From: Winogradskyella undariae
GTDB taxonomy: Bacteria; Bacteroidota; Bacteroidia; Flavobacteriales; Flavobacteriaceae
Direction: 5' to 3'
Assembly: GCF_013285155.1 (NCBI RefSeq)
Contig: NZ_JABTEL010000011.1
Coordinates: 57,609 to 121,608 of the forward strand
Length of the DNA: 64,000 nt
Shown here: piece by piece, positions 42,101 to 51,472 of the stretch
Layout: each line of letters opens with the position of its first letter
Position numbering within the stretch: the first letter of the stretch is position 1
Notes under the pieces: model-generated
What the model was told of the DNA's origin: nothing
Databases searched by the model: none
What the model saw: only the letters and a program-made list of their open reading frames with translations
Made by a program: the position numbers and the translations under genes

Positions 42101-43303
42101 ATGAATAAATATATTGTTGCCTTTCTATTCTTAGCGCTATCTCAAATCACTATTGCTCAAGACAATAATGATATTAAATTATCTGCTTTACCTTATTACA
42201 GTTATGGTAAAGGTTTAGGAATTACCTCCCCTGATAGTATTTTTAAACTAAATATTCGTTTTAGAATGCAAAACCGATTTACCTCTTTATATAATGAAGA
42301 CGCAGAAGATGGTTACGAAGCAATGATTAGACGTTTACGTTTGCGTTTTGATGGTTATGTTGGTGATCCTAGTATTATTTATGTGATTCAATTATCGTTC
42401 TCTCCAAATGATGTTGGTGCGATTGAAGATGGTGACAATCTAAATATTATTAGAGATGCAATTGTATTTTATAGACCAGATAATCATTGGAATATTGGTT
42501 TTGGTCAAACTAAACTTCCAGGAAACAGACAGCGTATCAATTCTTCTGGAGCTTTACAACTTACAGATCGTTCAATTAACAATTCTCGATTTAATATTGA
42601 CAGGGATTTTGGATTACAAGTGTATTATTTAAATGAATTACAAGACAAGTTTTCTTATAATATAAAAACAGCAATTAGCACAGGTGAAGGCAGAAACTGG
42701 ACCAAAGAACCTGATAATGGTTTAGCCTATACAGGCCGTTTAGAGCTCTTTCCTTTTGGAGCTTTTAAAAGTAACGGCACATTATTTGAAGGAGACTTAA
42801 AGCGTGAAGAAAGCCCTAAATTAATGTTATCGGGTGTTTATCATTACAATAACAATGCACGAAGAACCCGTGGAACTATTGGTGATGATTTATTTGAACA
42901 GCGCGATATGCAATCTTTATTTTTAGACGCTATTGTAAAATATAATGGTTGGGCGTTTCAAACAGCTTACATGGAACGTAGAGCTGATGATCCTATAACA
43001 TTTAATCCTGATGATTTATTAGATTCTGAATATGTTTTTACAGGAAATGGTTTTGACACCCAATTGAGTTATATTTTTAAAAACAACTATGAGTTAATAG
43101 GACGTTTTTCTCACCAAGAACCACATGAAGATATTGAAGCATTAACTCCGCAAACTAATCAATACAGTCTTGGTGTTACTAAATATATTTGGGAGCATGC
43201 CTTAAAATTACAAGCTGAAGTTACTAATACAGAATTAAACTATTTAGATAATAGCCAAACTAATAACTGGTATTTAAGATTTCAAGTTGAAATAGGAATT
43301 TAA
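42101..43303 (+). CDS. Phosphate-selective porin O/P family outer-membrane protein
   Basis: 400 aa with a signal peptide (cleavage near TIAQDNN). The mature part is rich in alternating aromatic/polar beta strands, with FKLNIRFRMQNRFTSL, MIRRLRLRFDGYVGD and a C-terminal WYLRFQVEIGI ending suited to outer-membrane insertion. It resembles the OprO/OprP family; substrate cannot be told. Single gene, its own terminator downstream. Confidence 0.87.
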   Translation: MNKYIVAFLFLALSQITIAQDNNDIKLSALPYYSYGKGLGITSPDSIFKLNIRFRMQNRFTSLYNEDAEDGYEAMIRRLRLRFDGYVGDPSIIYVIQLSFSPNDVGAIEDGDNLNIIRDAIVFYRPDNHWNIGFGQTKLPGNRQRINSSGALQLTDRSINNSRFNIDRDFGLQVYYLNELQDKFSYNIKTAISTGEGRNWTKEPDNGLAYTGRLELFPFGAFKSNGTLFEGDLKREESPKLMLSGVYHYNNNARRTRGTIGDDLFEQRDMQSLFLDAIVKYNGWAFQTAYMERRADDPITFNPDDLLDSEYVFTGNGFDTQLSYIFKNNYELIGRFSHQEPHEDIEALTPQTNQYSLGVTKYIWEHALKLQAEVTNTELNYLDNSQTNNWYLRFQVEIGI

Positions 43304-43351
43304 TTCTTTTAACGCACATAGACTTCTAGAAATCATCTATATTTTACACAA

Positions 43352-43402
43352 AAAAAAGTCCCTAAACAATTGATTAAGATCAATTATTTAAGGACTTTTT
43401 TA
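43352..43402. terminator. Bidirectional terminator between porin and tpiA
   Basis: AAAAAGTCC and GGACTTTTT are the outer arms, with an inner TTGATTAAGATCAA hairpin, and T-runs face both ways. It serves the convergent porin and tpiA genes. Confidence 0.8.
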
Positions 43403-43425
43403 ATTCTTAGTAAGAAATAATATTC

Positions 43426-44175
43426 TTAGAATGCATTTACAATAGCATAGAAATCTTCTGCGTTAAGTGCTGCTCCTCCAATTAATCCACCATCAACATC
43501 TGGTTTTCCAAATATCTCCTTTGCATTTGCTGGTTTTACACTTCCTCCGTATAAAATAGAAACAGAATCGGCAACATCATTTCCGTATTTATCAGCTAAA
43601 GTTTTTCTAATAAAAGCATGCATATCTTGTGCTTGCTCTGGACTTGCAGTTTCACCTGTTCCGATAGCCCATACTGGTTCGTAAGCTAAAACGATACTTT
43701 TAAAAGCATCAGCTTCTAAATGAAATAATGCATTTTTAATCTGACCTTCAACAACAGCTTCATGATTTTCAGATTTTCGATCTTGTAATTCTTCACCAAA
43801 ACAGAAAATTGAACGCATACCATTAGCTAAAGCAGCATCTACTTTTTTAGCTAAAGATTCGTCAGTTTCATTAAAATAAGCACGACGCTCACTATGTCCT
43901 AAAATAACAGTTTTGATACCAATACTTTTTAGCATACTTGCGCTAATTTCACCTGTATAAGCTCCATTTTCTGCAAAATGCATGTTTTGAGCAACAACTT
44001 CAATTGAATCTTCACTTAAAGTATCAAAAGCTTGCTTTAAATTTGTAAAAGTTGGCGCAATCATAACCTCAGCATCTGACGTTTTTGTTTGCTTTAATAG
44101 GTCCGTTATTAAAACTTCCGACTGTGGTAAATCGTTATTCATTTTCCAGTTTCCTGCTACGATATGCTTTCTCAT
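43426..44175 (-). CDS. tpiA: Triosephosphate isomerase
   Basis: 249 aa, the usual length. AGNWKMN (substrate Lys), ILGHSERRAYF (catalytic His), VLAYEPVWAIGTG (catalytic Glu) and LYGGSVKPAN (phosphate loop) are all intact. It interconverts dihydroxyacetone phosphate and glyceraldehyde 3-phosphate. Single gene with its own start region, transcribed toward the terminator at 43352. Confidence 0.97.
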   Translation of the reverse strand: MRKHIVAGNWKMNNDLPQSEVLITDLLKQTKTSDAEVMIAPTFTNLKQAFDTLSEDSIEVVAQNMHFAENGAYTGEISASMLKSIGIKTVILGHSERRAYFNETDESLAKKVDAALANGMRSIFCFGEELQDRKSENHEAVVEGQIKNALFHLEADAFKSIVLAYEPVWAIGTGETASPEQAQDMHAFIRKTLADKYGNDVADSVSILYGGSVKPANAKEIFGKPDVDGGLIGGAALNAEDFYAIVNAF

Positions 44176-44258
44176 AATATATGTATATTGATTTTATAAA
44201 TTCTCTAACAAAAATAATACTTTAAAAATGAAGATAAATTGACATTTGTCAGTTATCC

Positions 44259-45335
44259 TCAAGATAATTTCACTCTTGGATCTAACCAAGCATAAATAAT
44301 ATCGACAAAAATATTTATCGTAATAAATATAATAGCAATAACTAAAACAGCTCCCATTATTACAGGTAAATCTAACGTATTAAGGGCATTTACAATTTCT
44401 TTTCCTAATCCATTCCACCCAAAAATATATTCTACAAAAACAGCTCCGGCTAACATTGATGCAAACCAACCCGATATTGCTGTAACTACAGGGTTTAAAG
44501 CATTCTTTACGGCATGATTTTTAATGACCTGAAATTCATTTAAACCTTTTGCTCTGGCTGTTCTTATATAATCTTGATTTAAAACTTCTAATAAAGAATT
44601 ACGCATTAATTGAATAACAACTGCTAAAGGTCTTATACCTAAAACTATGGCTGGAAGAATTAAATTTTTCCATTTAATGGTCATTTTTTCGCCAAAATCA
44701 TCAAGCTCGTACAAACTGCCTGTCATTTCTAAATGGGTGTATTTGTGTAATACAAAACCAAATAACCAAGCAAATAGAATGGCACTAAAAAAGGATGGTA
44801 CACTCATACCAAATGTACTAAGGATTTGTATAGTTTTATCTATCCAGGTATCTTTATACAATGCAGAAATAATTCCGAATATTATGCCTAAACAAATCGC
44901 TATAACAATGGCAGACGTTGCCAAAACAAAAGTATTAGGAATAGTTTCTCCAATAATCTGAGTCACTTTTTTACCTTGTTTGGTAAAAGATTCTCGTAAA
45001 TATGGGGCTTTTAAAACAGTTGTAGTATTTTCTATTTGAAACAATTTTACTGCACTATATTTATTTGGTGCTAAATAAGTGTAATCTTTTGATGTATTAG
45101 AATGAAAAGATATCGGAGATAAATCATTAAGGTAGTATAAAAACTGAGTTCCTAAGGGTTTATCAAATCCATATTTCTGTTTTACAGCTTGTACCTGTTC
45201 TTCATTTTGGTTTTGCCCCAACATCATCTTCGCAGGATCACCTGGAAGAATTGTAAATAAAAAGAAAATCACAGTTATAACGCCCACCAAAGTAATGAAA
45301 GCGTAACCGATTTTATGGACTAAATATTTTATCAA
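44259..45335 (-). CDS. Dpp/Opp-type ABC transporter permease
   Basis: 358 aa. ITLVGVITVIFFLFTILPGDPAKMMLGQ at the start (first helix and PGDPA loop) and QDYIRTARAKGLNEFQVIKNHA (EAA loop that contacts the ATPase) match the DppB/OppB family; about six membrane helices. A long periplasmic insert (about 60-115) follows the first helix. No ATPase, second permease or binding-protein gene is next to it, so its partners must be elsewhere. Confidence 0.9.
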   Translation of the reverse strand: MIKYLVHKIGYAFITLVGVITVIFFLFTILPGDPAKMMLGQNQNEEQVQAVKQKYGFDKPLGTQFLYYLNDLSPISFHSNTSKDYTYLAPNKYSAVKLFQIENTTTVLKAPYLRESFTKQGKKVTQIIGETIPNTFVLATSAIVIAICLGIIFGIISALYKDTWIDKTIQILSTFGMSVPSFFSAILFAWLFGFVLHKYTHLEMTGSLYELDDFGEKMTIKWKNLILPAIVLGIRPLAVVIQLMRNSLLEVLNQDYIRTARAKGLNEFQVIKNHAVKNALNPVVTAISGWFASMLAGAVFVEYIFGWNGLGKEIVNALNTLDLPVIMGAVLVIAIIFITINIFVDIIYAWLDPRVKLS

Positions 45336-45411
45336 AAAACAGGTTTTATTTTAAAGTTGAAAATCAAATTATTAAAAGTACATATTCATTTTAAAGTTGA
45401 TTTGTCACCAA

Positions 45412-45636
45412 CTAAAAACTCAAAATATTCAGCCATTTTAAAATAAACATTGCTATAGCTGTAAAGCCTGTACTATATAATACTAAAGCTTGCCAATATG
45501 ATAATCGCGTTGGCCAATGTTTCCACATTTTTATGCCATATTTTTTTTTCGCATAACCACTAGTTAGCATCCAAAAAAGGAAAATGAATATTAAGTAAAT
45601 CAGTATTGTTATTAATAATATCCTTTTATTTTCCAT
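45412..45636 (-). CDS. Small two-helix membrane protein
   Basis: 74 aa with hydrophobic segments at 6-24 and 49-68 and a basic linker with W (YGIKMWKHWPTRLSYWQ). It stands 30 nt after the DoxX-type gene on the same strand. No family recognised. Clean start and two well-formed helices support a real gene. Confidence 0.6.
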   Translation of the reverse strand: MENKRILLITILIYLIFIFLFWMLTSGYAKKKYGIKMWKHWPTRLSYWQALVLYSTGFTAIAMFILKWLNILSF

Positions 45637-45666
45637 TTTTTCAATTTTAAAAATTAGAACTAAATA

Positions 45667-46761
45667 TTATAATTCCACATCATCAAAATCATTCCAATGT
45701 GCCTTATTTGTTACAGTTCCTTTATTTAATATTATAATTCCTGGATTTGCACGTACAATAGTTTTAGCTACTTTTTCGTCACATAGATAAATTTCAAAAT
45801 TCAATCCATAATCTGATTTCACTTGTGCTTTATCAGCTGCTCCAGAAGATGACAAACCGATTACAGTATATCCTTTTTTAATTGCTTTATCTGTAAAAGA
45901 TTTCAACTTCGTCATTCCTTCAGCTTCACTCTTGTTAACATTATACATGGTAACCATAATTAGTTTTTCCTTTTCTAAGAAATAATCGGTTAAATTTTCA
46001 TCTTCAGATTCTATAGAAAAATCTTGAATTGCAGGAACATAACCTTCATCTATTGTTTCTGTATCTACCCTTAAAAACTCACCTTCTACACTCGGGTAAC
46101 TTCCATTTGTTACAAATTCTTGCTCCTCACCATTCACATTAAATACCCATGTATATTCTAAAATAGGTTTTTGTGCTCCTTCTGGAGTTGACATTTCATC
46201 GGGTAAGTTTTTACCAATAGCATAAGCTCTAAAGTCTATAGATGGTAAATGCATTAATACATGGTAACCAAACCAAAGTGAAACAATAAAACTTAATAGT
46301 GCAATTACAGTTGTAGGCAAATTTGAAAAAACAGGTTTGATGTATTTAACACCTGCAAACAAAATTAAAATTAAGACCAGTAAAATAAGATCTTTAGAAA
46401 AGCTTTCCCATGGCGTCAATTTTAAAGCATCACCGAAGCAACCGCAATCTTTTACTTTATCGAAATATGCAGAATAGAAGGTTAGAAATGTAAAAAAGAC
46501 AATCATTAACAACAAACTCGAAACTGTAAGTTTTGGTTTATAACCTATCAGTAAAAAGACTCCTAAAACAACTTCGAATACAACAACTAAAACAGAAATA
46601 CCAAGTGCATAAGGAATTAAAAATTCCATATTTAATACATCTGATCCAAAATACTCTTCTAATTTATAAGAAAACCCAAGCGGATCATTAAGTTTTATAA
46701 ATCCAGAGATGATAAATAATATTCCTGTAAATATTCTACTAAGGTGAACTATATATTTCAT
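45667..46761 (-). CDS. BT_3928 family protein (DoxX-like membrane part plus thioredoxin-like part)
   Basis: 364 aa. About five membrane helices in residues 1-190, including a DoxX/MauE-like region with VKDCGCFGDALKLTPWESF. A C-terminal soluble domain (about 240-364) reads like a thioredoxin-like fold (KLIMVTMYNVNKSEAEGM ... VIGLSSSG) but has no CxxC. It may be involved in redox at the membrane; the family is typical of Bacteroidetes, often near DUF1599, folP and tpiA as here. Confidence 0.85.
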   Translation of the reverse strand: MKYIVHLSRIFTGILFIISGFIKLNDPLGFSYKLEEYFGSDVLNMEFLIPYALGISVLVVVFEVVLGVFLLIGYKPKLTVSSLLLMIVFFTFLTFYSAYFDKVKDCGCFGDALKLTPWESFSKDLILLVLILILFAGVKYIKPVFSNLPTTVIALLSFIVSLWFGYHVLMHLPSIDFRAYAIGKNLPDEMSTPEGAQKPILEYTWVFNVNGEEQEFVTNGSYPSVEGEFLRVDTETIDEGYVPAIQDFSIESEDENLTDYFLEKEKLIMVTMYNVNKSEAEGMTKLKSFTDKAIKKGYTVIGLSSSGAADKAQVKSDYGLNFEIYLCDEKVAKTIVRANPGIIILNKGTVTNKAHWNDFDDVEL

Positions 46762-46815
46762 ATTCTTATTGAATTATTTTTTTTTATGGATTCTTATTTC
46801 CGCTAAAATGATAAA

Positions 46816-47358
46816 TTAATTGGCTTCGTTTAAATGAATCAAGGCAAAAATTGAATAATTAATCATGTCTTGATAATTAGCATCGATACCTTCGCTAACA
46901 ATTGTTTTACCTGCATTATCTTCTATTTGCTTAACGCGTAATAATTTCTGTAAAATTAAATCGGTTAAAGAACTCACGCGCATATCTCTCCAAGCTTCAC
47001 CATAATCGTGATTCTTATCTAACATTAATTGCTTAGTAATTGCAATCTTTTCATCGTAAAGTTCTGAGGCTTCTTTAGTATTTAAATCGGGCTGTTCTAC
47101 AACGCCTTTTTCTAACTGAATTAAGGCCATTAAACAATAATTTATAATGCCAATAAACTCACTAACCTCTCCCTCATCTACTTTTCTAACATCATTTTGT
47201 TGTAAACCTCTAATGCGTTGTGCTTTTATAAAAATCTGATCGGTTAAAGATGGTAATCGTAAAATGCGCCACGCACTACCATAATCACTCATTTTATTTA
47301 CAAAAAGTGCTCTACATTTAGCGATAACGGCATCGTATTGTTTTGAAGTATCTTGCAT
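46816..47358 (-). CDS. DUF1599 domain protein (internal repeat)
   Basis: 180 aa with two similar halves: FVNKMSDYGSAWRILRLPSL and MLDKNHDYGEAWRDMRVSSL, each followed by TDxIxxKxxRxxxIxxN-like sequence. The two copies of the DYGxAWR motif are the mark of DUF1599. Function is unassigned; a nucleotide-modification role has been proposed for the domain. Divergent from folP. Confidence 0.87.
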   Translation of the reverse strand: MQDTSKQYDAVIAKCRALFVNKMSDYGSAWRILRLPSLTDQIFIKAQRIRGLQQNDVRKVDEGEVSEFIGIINYCLMALIQLEKGVVEQPDLNTKEASELYDEKIAITKQLMLDKNHDYGEAWRDMRVSSLTDLILQKLLRVKQIEDNAGKTIVSEGIDANYQDMINYSIFALIHLNEAN

Positions 47359-47453
47359 TTATTACATAATAATTTCCGTAAATTTCGGACAAATAAACTA
47401 GAAGTTCAAGGTTTGAGGTTTAAAGTTTTCTTAACACTTTTTTTAGATAAAAC

Positions 47454-48281
47454 ATGAATATAAACTGCAAAGGAAAATTAATAGATATATCTACACCAAA
47501 AGTGATGGGAATCCTTAATATAACTCCTGATTCTTTTTTTGATGGTGGAAAATATAACGATGAATCTAAAATTTTAATTCAAGTTGAAACCATACTAAAA
47601 CATGGTGCTACTTTTATAGACCTTGGTGGTTACAGTTCTAGACCAAATGCTGAAGATATTACTGAAGCCGAAGAATTGAAACGTGTGATACCTGTAATTC
47701 AGTTAATCTTAAAGTATTTCCCAAAAACATTGATTTCTATTGATACTTTTAGAAGTGGTGTTGCTCACCAAAGTATTGACGCTGGTGCCGCACTTGTTAA
47801 TGATATTTCTGCAGGACTGCTTGATAATAATATGCTATCTACAGTTGGTAAACTTGGTGTTCCTTATATTATGATGCACATGAAAGGGAATCCCAAAACC
47901 ATGCAACAGCACACAAATTATAAGGATTTAGTAAAAGAAGTTATTTCTTATTTTTCAGAACGTATTTCTGCTGCATATGAAGAAAAAATAAATGATATTA
48001 TAATTGATCCTGGTTTTGGGTTTGCAAAAACCATTGAACAAAATTTTGAATTACTCAATAAACTCGAAGTACTTCAACTTATTAAATCACCAATTTTATC
48101 AGGTATATCTCGAAAATCAATGATATACAAAACATTAAATACAACTTCTGAAAATGCTTTAAATGGCACAACAGCATTACACATGATTGCTTTACAAAAA
48201 GGATCTAAAATATTACGCGTTCATGATGTTAAAGAAGCTATGGAATGTGTTACACTTTATAATCAATTGAAATCTAATTAA
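47454..48281 (+). CDS. folP: Dihydropteroate synthase
   Basis: 275 aa. KVMGILNITPDSFFDGGKYN, IDLGGYSSRPNAE, ISIDTFRSGVA, MMHMKGNPKTMQ and IIDPGFGFAKT are the conserved pterin- and PABA-binding blocks, all intact. It condenses dihydropterin pyrophosphate with PABA in folate synthesis. Followed after 3 nt by a lipoprotein gene and then cdaA, an order common in Flavobacteriia. Confidence 0.96.
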   Translation: MNINCKGKLIDISTPKVMGILNITPDSFFDGGKYNDESKILIQVETILKHGATFIDLGGYSSRPNAEDITEAEELKRVIPVIQLILKYFPKTLISIDTFRSGVAHQSIDAGAALVNDISAGLLDNNMLSTVGKLGVPYIMMHMKGNPKTMQQHTNYKDLVKEVISYFSERISAAYEEKINDIIIDPGFGFAKTIEQNFELLNKLEVLQLIKSPILSGISRKSMIYKTLNTTSENALNGTTALHMIALQKGSKILRVHDVKEAMECVTLYNQLKSN

Positions 48282-48284
48282 CCT

Positions 48285-48974
48285 ATGCGCTATATTTATT
48301 TACTTATTGTTTTATGCTGTTTTAGCTGTAACAATGAACGTACTTTATTTCTTCCTGAAATTGAAAACACAGAAATCACTGAAGTTTTAGATGTTTCACC
48401 AGCTTATCTTTTTTATGATGAAACTCAACCAGATTCAACCTTACTAAATCGTAAAAATTTAATTAGCACCACAAATTGGTTGGTAAACGTTGATAAACGA
48501 TTGACTTTAGAACAAGCGATTCCGAAAATCACATTGATGCAAAATAAAAAGCGAAATGCTAAAATGCACAAGAATGAAGCTGCTAAAAATTATTTCACCT
48601 GTAATACTACGGATATTAGTAACTTAGGTTTTATTGAATTTACGGATGTTTATTTTATTAACGAATCTTATAACACCTATAAAGTAGAACAACCTTTAAA
48701 TGAATTTGGTAACAAAATAATAGCAGAAGTTAATTCTTTAAACGATATCAATCTTTCAATTGACTCAACAACTTCTGATATTAAGAAAACGAATCTTAAT
48801 CAATTAGTAAATGCTATTTATATGCTATGTGAATCTAAAGAAATTACAGATGCTACATTGATTCTTAATTTAAGTAAGGGTTTAACTTTTCAAGATTATA
48901 TATCTATAAAATCAACATTATTAAATCTAAAAGCTGAAAAAACAAGCATCTCTAAAAAAGAATTTATTTTCTAA
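48285..48974 (+). CDS. Lipoprotein of unknown function
   Basis: 229 aa with a short lipoprotein signal (MRYIYLLIVLCCFSC, lipobox CFSC). The mature part has no family I recognise, with AYLFYDETQPDSTLLNRKN and LGFIEFTDVYFIN. It starts 3 nt after folP, so the two are cotranscribed; a gap of about 100 bp precedes cdaA. Confidence 0.7.
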   Translation: MRYIYLLIVLCCFSCNNERTLFLPEIENTEITEVLDVSPAYLFYDETQPDSTLLNRKNLISTTNWLVNVDKRLTLEQAIPKITLMQNKKRNAKMHKNEAAKNYFTCNTTDISNLGFIEFTDVYFINESYNTYKVEQPLNEFGNKIIAEVNSLNDINLSIDSTTSDIKKTNLNQLVNAIYMLCESKEITDATLILNLSKGLTFQDYISIKSTLLNLKAEKTSISKKEFIF

Positions 48975-49079
48975 AATTCAACTATTTAAAACTAAAAAAG
49001 TATAATTACTTTAATTATTGATAAACAATTCACGCTTCTACTTAACAGAAATTGTTAAATTAGCAAAAAGACTAAACTT

Positions 49080-49862
49080 TTGGAAAACTTACAACTTTGG
49101 GATTTTAGATTTATTGACTTCATAGATGTCTTCCTTGTTGCTATACTCCTTTACTACATTTACAAACTGGTAAAAGGAACCGTTGCTATCAATATTTTTA
49201 TTGGTATCCTTATTATTTACTTTGCTTGGCGATTAACCGACTACCTTAATATGCACATGCTTTACAGCATATTTGATGGTTTTATGAAAGTAGGTATTAT
49301 TGCTTTGATTGTAGTGTTTCAACCTGAAATTAGAAAATTCTTACTAATGGTTGGATCAACAAACTTAGGAGGAAAAAGAAATCTATTTAAACACTTTAAA
49401 TTCCTTAAAAACGATGATAAAACAACAACTGATATTGATGCTATTATTAATGCCTGTACAAAAATGGGGGCTTCATACACAGGTGCTTTAATTGTTTTAG
49501 AACGAAATAACAATTTAGATTTCTTGACAAATACAGGAGATGAAATGAATATTTTAGTATCTCAACCTATTATTGAAAGTATCTTTTTTAAAAATAGTCC
49601 ACTGCATGATGGGGCTATTGTTATCGATAAAAATGTAGTAAAAGCAACACGTGTAATTCTTCCTGTAAATAACGAGAAAAATATTCCAGAACGTTTTGGA
49701 TTAAGACACAGAGCTGCCATTGGTATCACAGAGAAAACAGATGCTTTAGCGCTTTGTGTAAGTGAAGAAACAGGACAAATTTCTTATATAAAAAATGGAG
49801 GTTTTGAAATGTTTAAAAATACGGATGAGCTAAGGGAAAAGATTAAACATGATTTAGCGTAA
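49080..49862 (+). CDS. cdaA: Diadenylate cyclase CdaA
   Basis: 260 aa from TTG at 49080 (TTG GAA AAC TTA), which gives the normal family N-terminus; there is no upstream in-frame ATG with better fit. Three membrane helices (about 17-80), then the DAC domain with LHDGAIVI (DGA) and GLRHRAAIG (RHR), the active-site motifs for making c-di-AMP from two ATP. CdaR is not adjacent, as usual in Bacteroidetes. Confidence 0.94.
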   Translation: MENLQLWDFRFIDFIDVFLVAILLYYIYKLVKGTVAINIFIGILIIYFAWRLTDYLNMHMLYSIFDGFMKVGIIALIVVFQPEIRKFLLMVGSTNLGGKRNLFKHFKFLKNDDKTTTDIDAIINACTKMGASYTGALIVLERNNNLDFLTNTGDEMNILVSQPIIESIFFKNSPLHDGAIVIDKNVVKATRVILPVNNEKNIPERFGLRHRAAIGITEKTDALALCVSEETGQISYIKNGGFEMFKNTDELREKIKHDLA

Positions 49863-49865
49863 TTA

Positions 49866-50648
49866 ATGAATTGCAAAAATTGTAATAATACTCTTAGACT
49901 TACGCAAAAATTTTGCGACGAATGTGGGGCTAAAATTATTCAAAATCGATTAAAGCCAAAAGTTCTTGCTCAACAAGTCAATGAACATTACTTTTCTATT
50001 GATAATAAATTATTAATTACCTTTTTAGACCTTTTTAAAAAACCAGAGGTCGTTATTGTAGGTTATGTTAATGGCACACGAAAAAAATATATAGATGTTC
50101 TTCAGTATTTTGCCTTATCACTAACTTTAACAGGAATTCAAGTCTTTTTAATGAGTACCTTTTTTAAAGAATCTACTGATATGGGTTCACAATTTATAAA
50201 CGGTTTTAATGATGCTCCAACTACAACAAATAATCCACTTGAAGGTTATGATTTTAATGCCATAAATAATTACCAGGGGTTATTTTACATTTTAACGGTA
50301 CCTTTTTCTGCACTTGGAACTTGGTTTGCATATTATATTATCGGAGAGAGATCTTATAATTTTACGGAACATTTAGTAATTAATCTATACTACTCTGCTC
50401 AAGTCATAATTATTACAGCTTTACTAACCATACTATTTTTAGTCTTTGGATTAGATTACTTAGTTATATCCTCAATTGTATATATACTTACTTTTGTTTA
50501 TTTATTTTATGTTCTAAAATGTGTTTTTAAAACAAATTTCTGGAATACATTAGGACGATTTTCATTAGTTATGGCTATATATATTGGATCGTTTTTAATT
50601 ATCGGATTAATTGCTCTAATAATAACAGTAGTAACATTATATAAATGA
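49866..50648 (+). CDS. DUF3667 membrane protein, first copy
   Basis: 260 aa. The N-terminal zinc ribbon MNCKNCNNTL...FCDECGAK (two CxxC) is followed by VLAQQVNEHYFSIDNKLLIT and GYVNGTRKKYIDVLQYF, the DUF3667 core, and four to five membrane helices. It follows cdaA by 3 nt and overlaps the next copy by 4 nt, so all three are one transcript. Function unknown. Confidence 0.88.
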   Translation: MNCKNCNNTLRLTQKFCDECGAKIIQNRLKPKVLAQQVNEHYFSIDNKLLITFLDLFKKPEVVIVGYVNGTRKKYIDVLQYFALSLTLTGIQVFLMSTFFKESTDMGSQFINGFNDAPTTTNNPLEGYDFNAINNYQGLFYILTVPFSALGTWFAYYIIGERSYNFTEHLVINLYYSAQVIIITALLTILFLVFGLDYLVISSIVYILTFVYLFYVLKCVFKTNFWNTLGRFSLVMAIYIGSFLIIGLIALIITVVTLYK

Positions 50649-51472
50649 ATTGTAAAAATTGCCAAGCTGTATTACAAGAACAAGACGATTATTGCAAAAG
50701 TTGTGGTGGTAAAGTGATTAGAAATCGTTTGACTTTCAGAAATCTTTTTGAGCACATTAGTGAAACGTTTTTCAATTATGACAACAAGTTATTACAAACT
50801 TTTATTCAACTTTTTAAACATCCCGAAGATGTTATTGATAGTTACATCAATGGCACGAGAAAAAAACATGTAAACGTCATCAGCTATTTTGCATTAGCAA
50901 TAACCATCTCTGGATTTTACCTTATAATAGTTAAAAAATTCTTTCCAGAAACCCTTGATTTTTCTCAAATAACTCTTGCTGGACAAGAAAAATTTCAGAA
51001 AAATAATATGGCATTTATTGAAGAGTATCAATCGATAATTATGATGCTTTATGTGCCTTTATATGCTTTAATGGCTCGTGTTACATTTTTTAATATTAAA
51101 AAATACAATTATACAGAGTTGCTTGTCATTTTTATGTACATACAGGCACAAATATCAATTGCGAGTGCAATAGTGGTCATTACTTTAGGATTATTGGGTA
51201 TAAGCTCAAGCATTGTTGGAATGCTCATGATCCCTTTAATGATCATCTACTCCGCTTATGTTCTTAAACGATTACTAAAACTTAGTGCTTCTGATATTGT
51301 TGTCAGAACATTGTTGTTTTTTGTTGTACTAGGTGTAACTTTTATAATTATTACAATACTGTGTTTAGTTATAATGTATCTAACAGGTGATTTGAATGAA
51401 GTTTTTGGACCAGCCTTTGAAGCTGGTAAAAAAATAGGAGAAGAGGCAGCAAAAGCAAAATCAGCAAACTAA
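50645..51472 (+). CDS. DUF3667 membrane protein, second copy
   Basis: 275 aa. Same plan as the gene before it: MNCKNCQAVL...DYCKSCGGK zinc ribbon, YINGTRKKHVNVISYF core, five membrane helices, and an extra Ala/Lys-rich tail (AGKKIGEEAAKAKSAN). The two copies are clearly paralogous but well diverged, so the duplication is old. The tail overlaps the convergent ABC exporter gene by 4 nt. Confidence 0.88.
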   Translation: MNCKNCQAVLQEQDDYCKSCGGKVIRNRLTFRNLFEHISETFFNYDNKLLQTFIQLFKHPEDVIDSYINGTRKKHVNVISYFALAITISGFYLIIVKKFFPETLDFSQITLAGQEKFQKNNMAFIEEYQSIIMMLYVPLYALMARVTFFNIKKYNYTELLVIFMYIQAQISIASAIVVITLGLLGISSSIVGMLMIPLMIIYSAYVLKRLLKLSASDIVVRTLLFFVVLGVTFIIITILCLVIMYLTGDLNEVFGPAFEAGKKIGEEAAKAKSAN

